A DNA stretch of 39,125 nucleotides from the NCBI GenBank assembly GCA_038227045.1, contig JBBRQD010000048.1:1-39125 (forward strand), in the 5' to 3' direction. The position numbers and the translations under genes are program-made. Position 1 is the stretch's first letter, and every line of letters starts with the position of its first letter. Under the pieces are notes generated by a model. The model did no database searches. It was not told the origin of the DNA and saw nothing but the letters and a program-made list of their open reading frames with translations. This stretch comes from JANXLS01 sp038227045 (GTDB lineage Bacteria; Planctomycetota; SZUA-567; H5-PLA8). Of this stretch, positions 8,628-17,686 are shown in pieces.

Positions 8628-10622
8628 ATGGCAAACCGCGCGTCAATCGGTCACGACCCCGTTTCGTCATCCGCACGGATGGCGGTGTTATTCTGTGTCT
8701 GCGCGATTCGGCTCGCAATCTCCGCCGAAATTCCCGACCCGCAACTCGCTCTGATTTTTCCCTCCGGCGGAAAGATTGGCGAGACTGTGCCGGTGGCCAT
8801 TACTGGAACGGATATCGACGAAGCCCGCCTGCGTTTTTCGCATCCAGGCCTCGTCGCCACGGCCGATGCGAAAGATCCCAAGAAGTTCAACGTGTCGATC
8901 GCATCGGAAGTCCCGCCGGGCCGCTACGATGTGCGGGTAGCTGGGAAATATGGCATCTCCAATCCGCGGATTTTCGAAGTGGGCACGGCCCCGGAATTCG
9001 CGTGCAATACAAAATGCTTTGAACGCGACATCGCACAGGAGGCCGCGTGGCCTTGCGTCATTAATGGAACGGCTCAATCTCAGCGCACATTCTGGTTCAA
9101 GATCCCGCTTACCAAAGGCCGGAAAGTATCCATCGATTGCCAGGCTTCGCTGCTCGATTCCAAGCTCTTTCCCCTATTGATCCTGTTTGACTCCAACGGC
9201 CGGGAACTCATCCGCGCGCGGGATGCCGTGATTTTCTGGGAAGCCGTGGCGGACGGAGCGGTCTTTCTTGCGCTCCGCGATTTCATGGCAAACGGCGGTC
9301 CCGAAAATTTCTTCCGTCTCCAAATAAAGGAGGCGAGCAACGCGCCACAACCCCCGCCGGAAAGTTCTTTGGTGTTCTGGCCTTCCACTGGAAAAGCCGC
9401 GACGCCTGAAACTGAACCCAACGATCTCGCGCACCCCACCGCGATCGTTCCGCCGTGCGAACTGCAAGGCCAATTCTTTCCAGCAGGCGATGTGGACAGC
9501 TACCGATTCGACGCAAAGAAAGGCGATGTCTGGTGGATGGAAGTGCTCTCGCAACGCCTGGGTCTGCCGACCAATCCGCGCCTGATTGTGCAGCTTCTCG
9601 GCAAAGACGCCACAGGCATTGAAACGGCTGCGGATGTGTTGGAACTCAACGACGGTCCGGTCGTGCCTGGCGCTCCGGATTTCGACGGCAATCATCTCGA
9701 CCCGATTGGAAAATTTGAAGCAAAAGAGGATGGCACGTATCGCATCGCGCTGCGCGATCTCAACAACACCTTCAACGACGATCCGCGGCGTCGCTATACG
9801 CTCAGCATCCGGCGCGAAACGCCCGACTTCGCGCTCGTAGCCATGCCTGTTCCGCCTACCGATAACAAGCCGGGGCTTCGCGCCAATGGGCCGGAAGTAG
9901 TCGTGCGCGGATCGAATATTCGTCCCGGCGAAATGCTTCCGATACATGTGATCGTGCTGCGGCGTGACGGCTTTAAAGGGGAGGTGAGTCTTAGCGCCGA
10001 GGGCTTGCCCGAAGTCGTCTCCGCGCTGCCAACCACGCTCGGCGGCGAGGCTCAGGAGACGATGCTTTTCCTGCAAGCCGCTTCGGCCGACAAGATAAAA
10101 GCGTGGGCGGGATCCATCAACATTGTCGGCAAAGCCACGATCGATGGGCACGAAATCGTTCATCAAGCGCGAACGTCCACTCCAATCTGGAATGTCAAAT
10201 CACCCGATTCCGCCGATTCCGCGCGTTCGCGCTTCGCCCAGGAATTCACTCTCGGTGTAGTCACGGAGGCAGCGATTCCCACGGCTGTTTCGATCGATTC
10301 AAAACCCATTGAGACGACTGTCGGATCGAAGATAAAGTTCGCGTTTCAGATCACTCGCGGCGGCGAATTTAAGGACGCGTTCAAGCTGAAGCCTTACGGC
10401 GTGCCAGGGCTTGAAAAGGCCAAGGAACTGGATGTTCCGGCCGGCGCGGCCAAGGCCGAATATGAACTCGATCTCGCGCCATTGAAACTGACGAAAGGCA
10501 CGTTCACTTTTTGGTTCAAGGGCCAGGACAAAGGCAAATTGTCCGTCAAAGGCAAGCTTGAAGACCTCACGATAAATGTGTATTCGGGTCCGGTGATTGT
10601 GCGGCTTAAGGATGCAAAATAG
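8628..10622 (+). CDS. exported protein with PPC-like beta-sandwich domains
   Basis: The 664-residue product begins 7 bp after the DUF1549/DUF1553 stop. It has a hydrophobic export segment at residues 18-33 (an internal ATG at 8679 would give a more typical signal peptide). An N-terminal Ig/IPT-like region starts near IFPSGGKIGETVPVAITGTD. Residues about 258-370 contain an ETEPNDLAHPTAI opening and a DVDSYRFDAKKGDVW strand pattern typical of pre-peptidase C-terminal (PPC) domains, and a second PPC-like stretch lies at about 130-235. The C-terminal third is beta-rich without recognised motifs and lacks a protease catalytic motif. In PVC genomes such proteins commonly sit between DUF1549/DUF1553 and DUF1501 genes, so a scaffold or ligand-binding part of the same exported assembly is likely (inference). 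Confidence 0.85.
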   Translation: MANRASIGHDPVSSSARMAVLFCVCAIRLAISAEIPDPQLALIFPSGGKIGETVPVAITGTDIDEARLRFSHPGLVATADAKDPKKFNVSIASEVPPGRYDVRVAGKYGISNPRIFEVGTAPEFACNTKCFERDIAQEAAWPCVINGTAQSQRTFWFKIPLTKGRKVSIDCQASLLDSKLFPLLILFDSNGRELIRARDAVIFWEAVADGAVFLALRDFMANGGPENFFRLQIKEASNAPQPPPESSLVFWPSTGKAATPETEPNDLAHPTAIVPPCELQGQFFPAGDVDSYRFDAKKGDVWWMEVLSQRLGLPTNPRLIVQLLGKDATGIETAADVLELNDGPVVPGAPDFDGNHLDPIGKFEAKEDGTYRIALRDLNNTFNDDPRRRYTLSIRRETPDFALVAMPVPPTDNKPGLRANGPEVVVRGSNIRPGEMLPIHVIVLRRDGFKGEVSLSAEGLPEVVSALPTTLGGEAQETMLFLQAASADKIKAWAGSINIVGKATIDGHEIVHQARTSTPIWNVKSPDSADSARSRFAQEFTLGVVTEAAIPTAVSIDSKPIETTVGSKIKFAFQITRGGEFKDAFKLKPYGVPGLEKAKELDVPAGAAKAEYELDLAPLKLTKGTFTFWFKGQDKGKLSVKGKLEDLTINVYSGPVIVRLKDAK

Positions 10623-13139
10623 GTGGCGACGAAGCGAATTCAATTCCTCTATCTCGCGTTCGCTGGCGCGCTTCTTCTGCTGGCCGCGCACGCACACGCC
10701 GCCGCGCCGCTCTCGTTTGCCGATGACATCCAGCCGATTTTGGAACGCAATTGCCTGCCGTGCCACAACGCCACGAAAGCGGAAGGTGGCCTGCAGTTGG
10801 AGACGCCCCAACTGATGGAACACGGCGGAGATTCCGGCCCCGCGCTCAAACCAAACCGCGCGCTCGACAGCGATATTTTTCTCATGGCGTCGCGGCAGAA
10901 GAAACCGCACATGCCGCCGGACGGCAACAAGTCCAAGGCGCAGCCGTTGAGCTCCAATCAATTGGAAATTCTGCGGCGCTGGATCGACGAAGGCGCGCTC
11001 GGCAATCCCAAGCCCAAACAAGCCGTCGCCTGGAAGAACATGCCCGCCAGCGTACAGCGCGTGAGCGCCGTGGCGGTCTCGCCGGACGGCCAGTTTGCCG
11101 CGTGTGGCCGGGGCCGCGAAACAACCGTGTACTATCTGCCTCTTCAGCGGCCTGTCGCCGCGCTGCAAGCGCACCCAGATATCGTCAGCGCGCTGGCTTT
11201 CAGTCCCGAGGGGAACGTGCTGGCCACCGGCAGCCATGGCGAAGTGAAGCTCTGGAAAAAAGTGCCGTCGCCGCCACCCTCGTTGCCGATTGTGCCCGCC
11301 GCGCCGGATCGCGCCGCGCTCGCCGCCGACATTCCGGAACTGGCGAAAGCATCGGTTGTGATCGCGTTTCAATCCGGAGCCGACGCGCTGGTCGTCTGGG
11401 GAGGCGACGACGGCAAAGTGTCCGTGTGGAATCGCGCCACAAAGAAAATCGTCCGCACCATCGCCGCCGAAGGACCGGTGAAATTGCTCGCGTCCAGTCT
11501 TGACGGAAAGATTCTGGTGGTGGCCGCGGAAGGCCGTCCAGTCCGGCTGGTGAATGTGGCCGATGGAAAAACAATCGCCGAACTGAAATCCGATCGCGCG
11601 GCGTGGGATCGATCCGCGTCCGCCGATCTCGCGGTTTCGGGAGCCGCGTTTGAACTCGCGTTTCTGCAAGGTGAATTGAAACTCACGCAAGATCGATTGA
11701 CGAAACTCACCGAGGAATCCAAGAAAGCGGACAAGGACGCGGCTGAACTCGGCGCGAAACGCGCGGCGCTTGAAAAGGCGCGTGCAGACGCATTGGTAAA
11801 ACGCGATGCGTTATCCAAGCCGCGAGACGACGCCGAAGATGCGTTGATGGCCGCAACCACCGCTCAGGAGACTGCGAAGCAAACCGAGAAGAACGCGCTG
11901 AGCGCGGCGCAAGCGGCCGACGCGGCGCTCGCAAAAGCCGACGATGCCCAAAAGGACGCCGCAACCAAAGCCGCCGGAGCGGCGCGCGCGGCTGCTACCA
12001 AAGCAACCGATGTGCGCACCGCCGCCGACAAAGCTGCCGCTGCCACCGCTGAAAAACAGAAGAAGACAAAGACCGACCACGAGGAAGCCGTCAAAGCGTT
12101 CACGGAGGCCACCGGCGAAGTGCTGCGCGTCAACGTGGCTGAAACAAACGCGAAGAATCTCGTCGATACGTTGATCGTTCTGCGCGCGGACGAAAAGACT
12201 CTTCAAGGCTCCGTCGCCAATGCGCAGAAAATCAACGACGCCGCGCTCAAGGCTCAGGTGGACGCGCGCGCGCAGTCCGCGCAAAACGCGGTTCCTCCCG
12301 TCACGTCGCTGGCCTTCAGCCGGGAGTCCGCGATGCTTGTCACGCTGCATGATGACGGGCGAATCCGCGCGTGGCAGGCCGAAACGGGCCAGCCATTGGA
12401 CAGTGTCAACATCGACGCGAAATGGGAGTTGCTGCGCACGCTGGGCGACGCCAGCAAATTGGATTCTCCGCTTTCGTATCGAGTGAACGCGTTGGCGTTT
12501 TCGCCCGACGGAAAACTGCTGGCCACGGGCAGTGGCGAGCCTTCGCGCAGCGGCGAAATTAAGCTCTGGGATCCGGCGACGGGCAAACTCATTCGCGAAG
12601 TTCCCAAACCGCACAAGGACTGCGTGCTGACGCTCGATTTTTCAAGCGACGGAAAACTGCTTGCGAGCGGTGCCGCCGACAAAGCCGTGCGTATTTGGGA
12701 TGTGGCCACCGGCGCGATGTCGCGCAATCTCGAAGCGCACTCCAGTCACGTGCTGGCCGTGGCGTTTCGACACGACATGCGGCGTCTGGTCAGCGCCAGT
12801 TCGGACAACAGCATGAAGACCTGGGATTTGCGGACCTCCGACGTGCTCAAGACCTTCGCCGATTTTACCAAGGAAGTGAACTCGATTCGCTACCTCGGGC
12901 AGGGCGATCAAGTGCTGGCCGCCAGCGGCGCGCCACTCGTGCGAATCGTCAAAGATCAGGGCGGGGACATCCGTTCGAAAACAGACGGCTTTCCAAAATT
13001 CATCACGGCGGCGGCGGCAAATCGCGATGGCCAGATTCAGGCGGTTGGCGACGTGGCGGGAACGCTGCGTGTTCTCAGCCCGGATGGAAAAATTATCGCG
13101 CAATGGCCGTTGATTACCGATACACTTGCTCAACACTGA
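10623..13139 (+). CDS. exported PSCyt1 cytochrome c-like / WD40 protein with coiled-coil insert
   Basis: The 838-residue product starts at a GTG that abuts the preceding TAG with no gap, suggesting translational coupling. A signal peptide (1-28) is followed by a Planctomycete cytochrome c domain with a canonical haem motif CLPCH (Cys44, Cys47, His48); Met97 in HMPPDG could be the distal ligand. WD40 repeats follow at about 140-330 (AVAVSPDGQFAACG, ALAFSPEGNVLATGS). An Ala/Lys/Asp-rich coiled-coil stretch of about 210 residues (about 345-555) interrupts them, and further WD40 repeats occupy about 560-835 (VNALAFSPDGKLLATGSG, VLTLDFSSDGKLLASGAADKAV split over two strands). The architecture suggests an exported haem protein with a beta-propeller docking platform. 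Partners are probably the adjacent DUF1549/DUF1553 and DUF1501 products. Confidence 0.9.
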   Translation: MATKRIQFLYLAFAGALLLLAAHAHAAAPLSFADDIQPILERNCLPCHNATKAEGGLQLETPQLMEHGGDSGPALKPNRALDSDIFLMASRQKKPHMPPDGNKSKAQPLSSNQLEILRRWIDEGALGNPKPKQAVAWKNMPASVQRVSAVAVSPDGQFAACGRGRETTVYYLPLQRPVAALQAHPDIVSALAFSPEGNVLATGSHGEVKLWKKVPSPPPSLPIVPAAPDRAALAADIPELAKASVVIAFQSGADALVVWGGDDGKVSVWNRATKKIVRTIAAEGPVKLLASSLDGKILVVAAEGRPVRLVNVADGKTIAELKSDRAAWDRSASADLAVSGAAFELAFLQGELKLTQDRLTKLTEESKKADKDAAELGAKRAALEKARADALVKRDALSKPRDDAEDALMAATTAQETAKQTEKNALSAAQAADAALAKADDAQKDAATKAAGAARAAATKATDVRTAADKAAAATAEKQKKTKTDHEEAVKAFTEATGEVLRVNVAETNAKNLVDTLIVLRADEKTLQGSVANAQKINDAALKAQVDARAQSAQNAVPPVTSLAFSRESAMLVTLHDDGRIRAWQAETGQPLDSVNIDAKWELLRTLGDASKLDSPLSYRVNALAFSPDGKLLATGSGEPSRSGEIKLWDPATGKLIREVPKPHKDCVLTLDFSSDGKLLASGAADKAVRIWDVATGAMSRNLEAHSSHVLAVAFRHDMRRLVSASSDNSMKTWDLRTSDVLKTFADFTKEVNSIRYLGQGDQVLAASGAPLVRIVKDQGGDIRSKTDGFPKFITAAAANRDGQIQAVGDVAGTLRVLSPDGKIIAQWPLITDTLAQH

Positions 13140-13152
13140 ACTGGAGCCAATC

Positions 13153-14586
13153 ATGTCCAACTTCTGTCCCGGTCCCGTTTCTCGACGCAGCTTCCTGCAA
13201 TTCGGCGGACTGTCGCTGGCCGGCATGTCGCTGGCCGACGCGCTGCAATTCAAGGCCATGGCGGCCGACGATCCCGCGAACCCAGCTGTGGCGGCGCGCG
13301 ACACGTCCGTGATTTTTATCTGGCTTCCCGGCGGTCCTCCTCACATGGAGACCTACGACATGAAGCCCAACGCGCCGCTGGAGTATCGCGGCATCTTCAA
13401 TCCGATCAAAACCAATGTGCCCGGCATGGAGATCTGTGAGTTGTTTCCGATGCAGGCCAAGATCGCCGACAAGTTCAACATCATCCGCTCGGTCAGCCAC
13501 GAATTCGCCGACCACGGCGGCGGGCACAAGCGCTTGATGACCGGACGCGTCCCGGCTACACCGACCGGAACCGTCAACGACGCGCCCGCCGTCACCAGCA
13601 TCGTTCACAAATGCATGGTCGAAAAGAACGGCTTCAAAGGCGGCATGCCGCCGGTCGTGGTGGGCACGGATTCCGGGCGTCAAGGCATCGACGTCTTCGC
13701 GCTCGGCGCGGCGTATCTCGGAGGCGCAAACACCCCGTTCATTTTCAACGGCGATCCCAGCGCAAAAGATTTCAAGATCCAAAATCTCGGCATCACGCGC
13801 GAAATGGAAACGCGTTTGGAAGACCGCATGGCGCTGCGCAAAAGCCTCGATCATCTGCGCCGCGACGTGGATCAGGCCGGCGTGCTGTCGGCGATGGACA
13901 GCTTCAGCCAGAACGCATTTCAGATGCTCACCAGCGACAAAGTCCGCGACGCGTTCGATCTCGGCAAGGAACCCGCGCGCGTCCGCGAACGCTATGGCAT
14001 GCACGCCTACGGACAGCGCGGCCTGATGGCGCGGCGACTCGTGGAAGCCGGCTGCCGATTCGTGGAAATGATCTGGGAGAATCCATTCCCCGGCAAGCCC
14101 ATGCCGAAAGAGTGCTCGTACAATTGGGACAGTCACGCGGTCAACTGCCACATTTTCAACGACGCCCGCTGGCGCTTCGCGCCCTACGATCAGGCCGTCT
14201 CGGCGCTGATCGAAGACTTGTACGCGCGCGGCCTGTCCAAGAGTACGCTGCTGATCGTCACCGGCGAATTCGGGCGCACGCCGAAGCTGAGCAATTCGGT
14301 CGGAACCGCGTCGAAGATCATGCAGCCCGGGCGCGATCACTGGCCCGGCGCGATGTCCATGATCGTCTCCGGCGGAGGCATGCGCACGGGTCAGGTCATC
14401 GGCGCGACCAACAGCAAAGGCGAGTACCCGGTCGAACGCCCGCTCAGCCCGAACGATCTCTGGGCAACGGTGTATCAGCACCTGGGCATCGATTCCGGAC
14501 GAGCCTTCCTGGATCACCAGGGCCGTCCAATGCCGATCCTGCCGTTCGGCGAACCGATGCAGGAATTGTTGCCGAGCGCACGTTAA
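13153..14586 (+). CDS. Tat-exported DUF1501 protein
   Basis: The 477-residue product has a twin-arginine signal, SRRSFLQFGGLSLAGM (Arg10, Arg11), then the DUF1501 fold. That family is related to the alkaline phosphatase/sulfatase superfamily but is enzymatically uncharacterised. Typical family stretches are visible: FIWLPGGPPHMETYDMKP, an FADHGGGHKRLMTG segment, and LLIVTGEFGRTPK with the final DHWPGAMSMIVSGGG. Conserved Asp and His residues in these segments are candidates for metal binding. The longest frame starts at a TTG at 13126, inside the previous gene; the ATG at 13153, 13 bp after that gene's stop, places the Tat motif at a normal distance from the N-terminus. Tat export suggests folding with a cofactor in the cytoplasm before transport. 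Confidence 0.93.
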   Translation: MSNFCPGPVSRRSFLQFGGLSLAGMSLADALQFKAMAADDPANPAVAARDTSVIFIWLPGGPPHMETYDMKPNAPLEYRGIFNPIKTNVPGMEICELFPMQAKIADKFNIIRSVSHEFADHGGGHKRLMTGRVPATPTGTVNDAPAVTSIVHKCMVEKNGFKGGMPPVVVGTDSGRQGIDVFALGAAYLGGANTPFIFNGDPSAKDFKIQNLGITREMETRLEDRMALRKSLDHLRRDVDQAGVLSAMDSFSQNAFQMLTSDKVRDAFDLGKEPARVRERYGMHAYGQRGLMARRLVEAGCRFVEMIWENPFPGKPMPKECSYNWDSHAVNCHIFNDARWRFAPYDQAVSALIEDLYARGLSKSTLLIVTGEFGRTPKLSNSVGTASKIMQPGRDHWPGAMSMIVSGGGMRTGQVIGATNSKGEYPVERPLSPNDLWATVYQHLGIDSGRAFLDHQGRPMPILPFGEPMQELLPSAR

Positions 14587-14596
14587 GGGATCTCGC

Positions 14597-14974
14597 ATGC
14601 GTCCGATAGTCGCACTAATTTTTGGGTCGATTTTTGCGCTGTGCCTCTCCGGCTGCGGGGTTCCCGCTGCTGAAACGACCGAGGCCGAGCGTGGCACGCA
14701 GCGCATCCATCTGGAGATTTCCGGCAGAGTCCAGGGTGTGGGCTTTCGCGATTTTACGCAGCGCGCGGCCCGGCAACTTTCGATCGTCGGGTGGGTTCGC
14801 AACATTCCGAACGGCCGCGTCGAACTCGTCGCCGAAGGCAAAGAAGCCGCGATTCAGAAACTTCAAGAGCAAGTCAGGAAAGGACCGCTCGGTGCGCGCG
14901 TGGACGGAATCAAAACGTTGACGGTTGACGACGCCGAGAAATTAAAAGACTTTGACATCAAAGAATCGTTGTGA
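14597..14974 (+). CDS. acylphosphatase with lipoprotein signal
   Basis: The 125-residue product combines a lipoprotein signal (lipobox LSGC, Cys20) with a full acylphosphatase domain (about residues 36-125). The family hydrolyses acyl phosphates; its two key residues are present, Arg51 in GRVQGVGFR and Asn69 in GWVRN. Acylphosphatases are normally about 90-residue cytosolic proteins, so the added membrane-anchor signal is unusual. If it is processed, the enzyme would sit outside the cytoplasm, where its usual substrates should be scarce. It begins 10 bp after the DUF1501 gene and is probably the last gene of that operon. Domain assignment is secure; the extracytoplasmic location is inferred from the signal alone. 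Confidence 0.9.
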   Translation: MRPIVALIFGSIFALCLSGCGVPAAETTEAERGTQRIHLEISGRVQGVGFRDFTQRAARQLSIVGWVRNIPNGRVELVAEGKEAAIQKLQEQVRKGPLGARVDGIKTLTVDDAEKLKDFDIKESL

Positions 14975-15114
14975 AACAGCACATATCGGGTCAATTTTTT
15001 GTGGGAGTTTAACGACGGAGAGGTTCCCGTTAGGTTTTACCAATCGTACACGGTGTGGCAGATAAGAACACGGAGATTTCAAGCAAACAGCGACGCAAGT
15101 GAACGAAGGTTCTC

Positions 15115-16413
15115 ATGACGCTTAACACCAAATCTCCAATTCCCGCCGTGTCACATCGCGAACAATTCGCAGCAGAGCATCTCGACGTCACGCGCCGCTA
15201 TTTCCTGCAGAATGGCGCCGCAGGCATAGCCGCACTCAGTTTGTTGCCGTGGCTGGCTCGCGCGGATGAAGCGTCGGCGAAAGAAGCGCTCGCTCAAGCC
15301 ATTGCCAAGCTCGAATACTTCACGCCACCCGACAAATTCGGCACAGTCGAACGCGGCAATCCATTGCCGTACGCGCTTCCCCCCGAAAAACTGCGCGAAG
15401 CTGGATTGACACGCGAGACGTGGCGCTTGGAGGTTGTGCCGGATGTTGAGAACAAGGCTGACGTACAGAACCCGCTGTCGAAGGAACTCGGGACGGCGTT
15501 GGACTGGGATGGACTGATGAAGCTGGCCGAGAAAAAGGCCGTGCGCTTCTTGAAGGTCATCACATGCAACAATATCGGTGCGCCGCTGGGCATGGGGTTG
15601 TGGGAGGGCGTGCCGCTGCGCGAGGTTGTTTGGCTGGCAAAACCCGTCCGCAACGTGCGCCGCGTCTTCTACGACGGCTATCACAACGACGACCCGAAGC
15701 AACTATTTCGAAGCTCACTGCCGATTGGCCGCGTGCTGGAAGACCCGCCGGGCGAATATCCGGTCATCCTGTGTTACAAGCTCAACGGCGATTGGCTGTC
15801 AGGCAAGCGCGGCGGTCCGGTGCGGATGCTGGTGCCGGAGACTTACGGTTTCAAATCGGTGAAATGGTTGCAGCGCGTCGTACTCACGAACGCGCCCTTT
15901 GGCAATGACACTTACGCCGACGAGAACAACGACGTGGACAGCGGGATGAAGACGTTTGCGAAGTTCATTCTGCATCCCGATAAAATGAAAGCAGGCGAGG
16001 TTGTGCCACTGACCGGGATGGCTCAGGTTGGAATCTCCGGGCTGAGCAAAGTACAATACTGGCTGAACCCAAAGGGAGCGGAACTCCCCGCCGACGATCC
16101 ATACTTCACGAAGGCTCCGTGGAAAGACGCTGAGATTCTGCCAGCTCCGGCGCGCTGGCCAACGCTGTCAAACAACGAACTTCCCGATGGCGTAAACGGC
16201 TTCGACCCCGCGACGAAGCGTCCTCGTGTCTGGCCGATGCGATACGCGCTGGCTCATTGGGCCACGCTGCTGAAAGACATTTCCGCCGGCGAGTACGAAC
16301 TTCGCTGCCGCTCCATCGATGCCAACGGCATAGCCCAACCGATGCCACGCCCCTTCGCCAAATCCGGCCGCAACGCGATCGAAAAAGTATCGCTGACAGT
16401 GGCAGCCGACTGA
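15115..16413 (+). CDS. Tat-exported molybdopterin oxidoreductase, sulfite oxidase family
   Basis: The 432-residue product has a Tat signal, TRRYFLQNGAAGIAALSLLPW (split across strands of the signal; Arg27, Arg28). A sulfite oxidase-like molybdopterin domain follows (about 90-290), with the likely Mo-ligating Cys151 in ITCNNIGAPLGMGLWEG. The IGRVLEDP and GGPVRMLVPETYGFKSVKW segments are typical of the fold. The C-terminal part (about 300-430) resembles the Mo-cofactor dimerisation domain, ending in GEYELRCRSIDANGIAQP. Likely a periplasmic oxidoreductase that passes electrons to a cytochrome, but the substrate cannot be set from sequence, and sulfite is only one option. It lies 140 bp after the acylphosphatase gene, so it may have its own promoter. 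Neighbouring cytochrome-like proteins are possible electron acceptors (inference). Confidence 0.88.
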   Translation: MTLNTKSPIPAVSHREQFAAEHLDVTRRYFLQNGAAGIAALSLLPWLARADEASAKEALAQAIAKLEYFTPPDKFGTVERGNPLPYALPPEKLREAGLTRETWRLEVVPDVENKADVQNPLSKELGTALDWDGLMKLAEKKAVRFLKVITCNNIGAPLGMGLWEGVPLREVVWLAKPVRNVRRVFYDGYHNDDPKQLFRSSLPIGRVLEDPPGEYPVILCYKLNGDWLSGKRGGPVRMLVPETYGFKSVKWLQRVVLTNAPFGNDTYADENNDVDSGMKTFAKFILHPDKMKAGEVVPLTGMAQVGISGLSKVQYWLNPKGAELPADDPYFTKAPWKDAEILPAPARWPTLSNNELPDGVNGFDPATKRPRVWPMRYALAHWATLLKDISAGEYELRCRSIDANGIAQPMPRPFAKSGRNAIEKVSLTVAAD

Positions 16414-16467
16414 GTGCGGCAATTCGATTTCCAATTTCCAGCAGGGTGGGCACGGAACGCATAAATG

Positions 16468-17475
16468 TCAGGGGGCTTTTCCCGGATCCGGGCTATGGTA
16501 GATGTTCTTGGGCGAGTAGGTGCTCTGAAATGTGCGCCAATGGAAATCGATCATGGCCGGAGATGTATCCCTCCAATACTTGTATTCGTGCTTGCCCGGG
16601 CTCTCCTGGTACTCCAGCGTTATCTGCGGGTTTGCGGACAGCACATCCCTGGCGTTGCGCACGGCGTTGATATCTTCGTCTTCCGTGCCGCAGGGAAAGT
16701 AGAGGGGCGGCAGTTTCGTTTTATTGATGCGCGCGGTTTCAAAGCGATCGAGAAGCGAGACCCGCTCGTACTCGGCCTTGTTTTCCTCGTAGGCTCCTAA
16801 CAGCGCGACCACGACATGGCTGGGCTTTCCCCGCAAGCCTTTGCCTGGCCACTGATCACCCTCGTTGGGCCAGTACAGTGCTTCGCTGATGCTGCTCACC
16901 CCGACGAAGAAGTCCGGACGTGTGAGCATGTAGTGCAGAGCGCCCAACCCGCCCATGGAAAATCCAGTCGCGCCACGAAGTTTTGGATCGATTCGGTAGG
17001 CGTGATCGAGAAAGGGTACGAGTTCCTTGAAGAAAAAAGTGGTGAATAACGAGCGTGGGCGCTTGGTGGCATCGAAAAAGCAGCTATCCCGGTCGCCGTT
17101 GAAGACGACGACAATCATGGGTTTTTCGGTGATGGCCTGAAGTAACGGAAACATGGTGGTCCACGTCAGATATGGGGCGCTCATGCCGTGCATGGCGTAG
17201 AGCACGGGAAAGCGCTGATTGGGGTTTTTGGCATAGGCGGGGGGCAGCAGCACTCCAACCTCGATGTCGCGGGTCATCGCAGGGCTGTGGAGCTTGAAAG
17301 TTTCCAGCGAACACTGCCGCATACCGGGCCCGTCCTCGATCTTCTTTTCGCCGACCATGCTCACCGGCGTGCCTGCTGGGCATGCGCAAGGGGGCGGAGC
17401 TGTTTCGGCGCAGCCGAAGCCCGTGTAGGCGCAGATGAGGCCAATGATGAGACGCGAGAAGATGCTATTGGGCAA
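16468..17475 (-). CDS. secreted esterase, esterase D family
   Basis: The 335-residue product is an alpha/beta hydrolase of the putative esterase (PF00756) type. The nucleophile motif is GFSMGGLGALHYML; an acidic residue in GTEDEDINAVRN and a histidine in SPGKHEYKYW complete a likely catalytic triad. An N-terminal hydrophobic stretch (SRLIIGLICAYTGFGC) suggests export; the Cys could be a lipidation site but GFGC is not a good lipobox. The start at TTG 17475 is chosen because AAAGGA (17481-17486) lies 5 nt upstream and the export signal begins there. The longer frame, to 17805, would run past this and overlap the kinase gene. Related PVC enzymes act on carbohydrate esters, but the substrate here is unknown. 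Confidence 0.85.
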   Translation of the reverse strand: MPNSIFSRLIIGLICAYTGFGCAETAPPPCACPAGTPVSMVGEKKIEDGPGMRQCSLETFKLHSPAMTRDIEVGVLLPPAYAKNPNQRFPVLYAMHGMSAPYLTWTTMFPLLQAITEKPMIVVVFNGDRDSCFFDATKRPRSLFTTFFFKELVPFLDHAYRIDPKLRGATGFSMGGLGALHYMLTRPDFFVGVSSISEALYWPNEGDQWPGKGLRGKPSHVVVALLGAYEENKAEYERVSLLDRFETARINKTKLPPLYFPCGTEDEDINAVRNARDVLSANPQITLEYQESPGKHEYKYWRDTSPAMIDFHWRTFQSTYSPKNIYHSPDPGKAP

Positions 17476-17480
17476 GGGAT

Positions 17481-17486
17481 TCCTTT
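17481..17486 (-). promoter_or_regulatory. ribosome binding site supporting a TTG start of the esterase
   Basis: AAAGGA on the minus strand, 5 nt before TTG at 17475. It sets the start at the signal sequence instead of at a longer frame that overlaps the divergent kinase. Confidence 0.55.
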
Positions 17487-17686
17487 CCGTGAGGCGCAGT
17501 TGCCTCCGAATACACCGGGAACTCGAATCTTTGCCATTCCAGCCGCCCCGCATCCGTGGCGCGGGTCGAACCGAGGTTTCACTGTTAAATAAATCCCGCG
17601 CATTGTGATTAAAACAATCCCATTGTCGGGGTAGTCCATGGTGACGAGGCCAGTAAGCTGCTGTTATTTTCAGACGTTGACTCCCA

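Noticed and set aside
6884..8629. 581-codon minus-strand open frame opposite DUF1549/DUF1553
   Set aside because: The plus-strand frame has clear domains, a signal peptide and operon context. The antisense frame has none.
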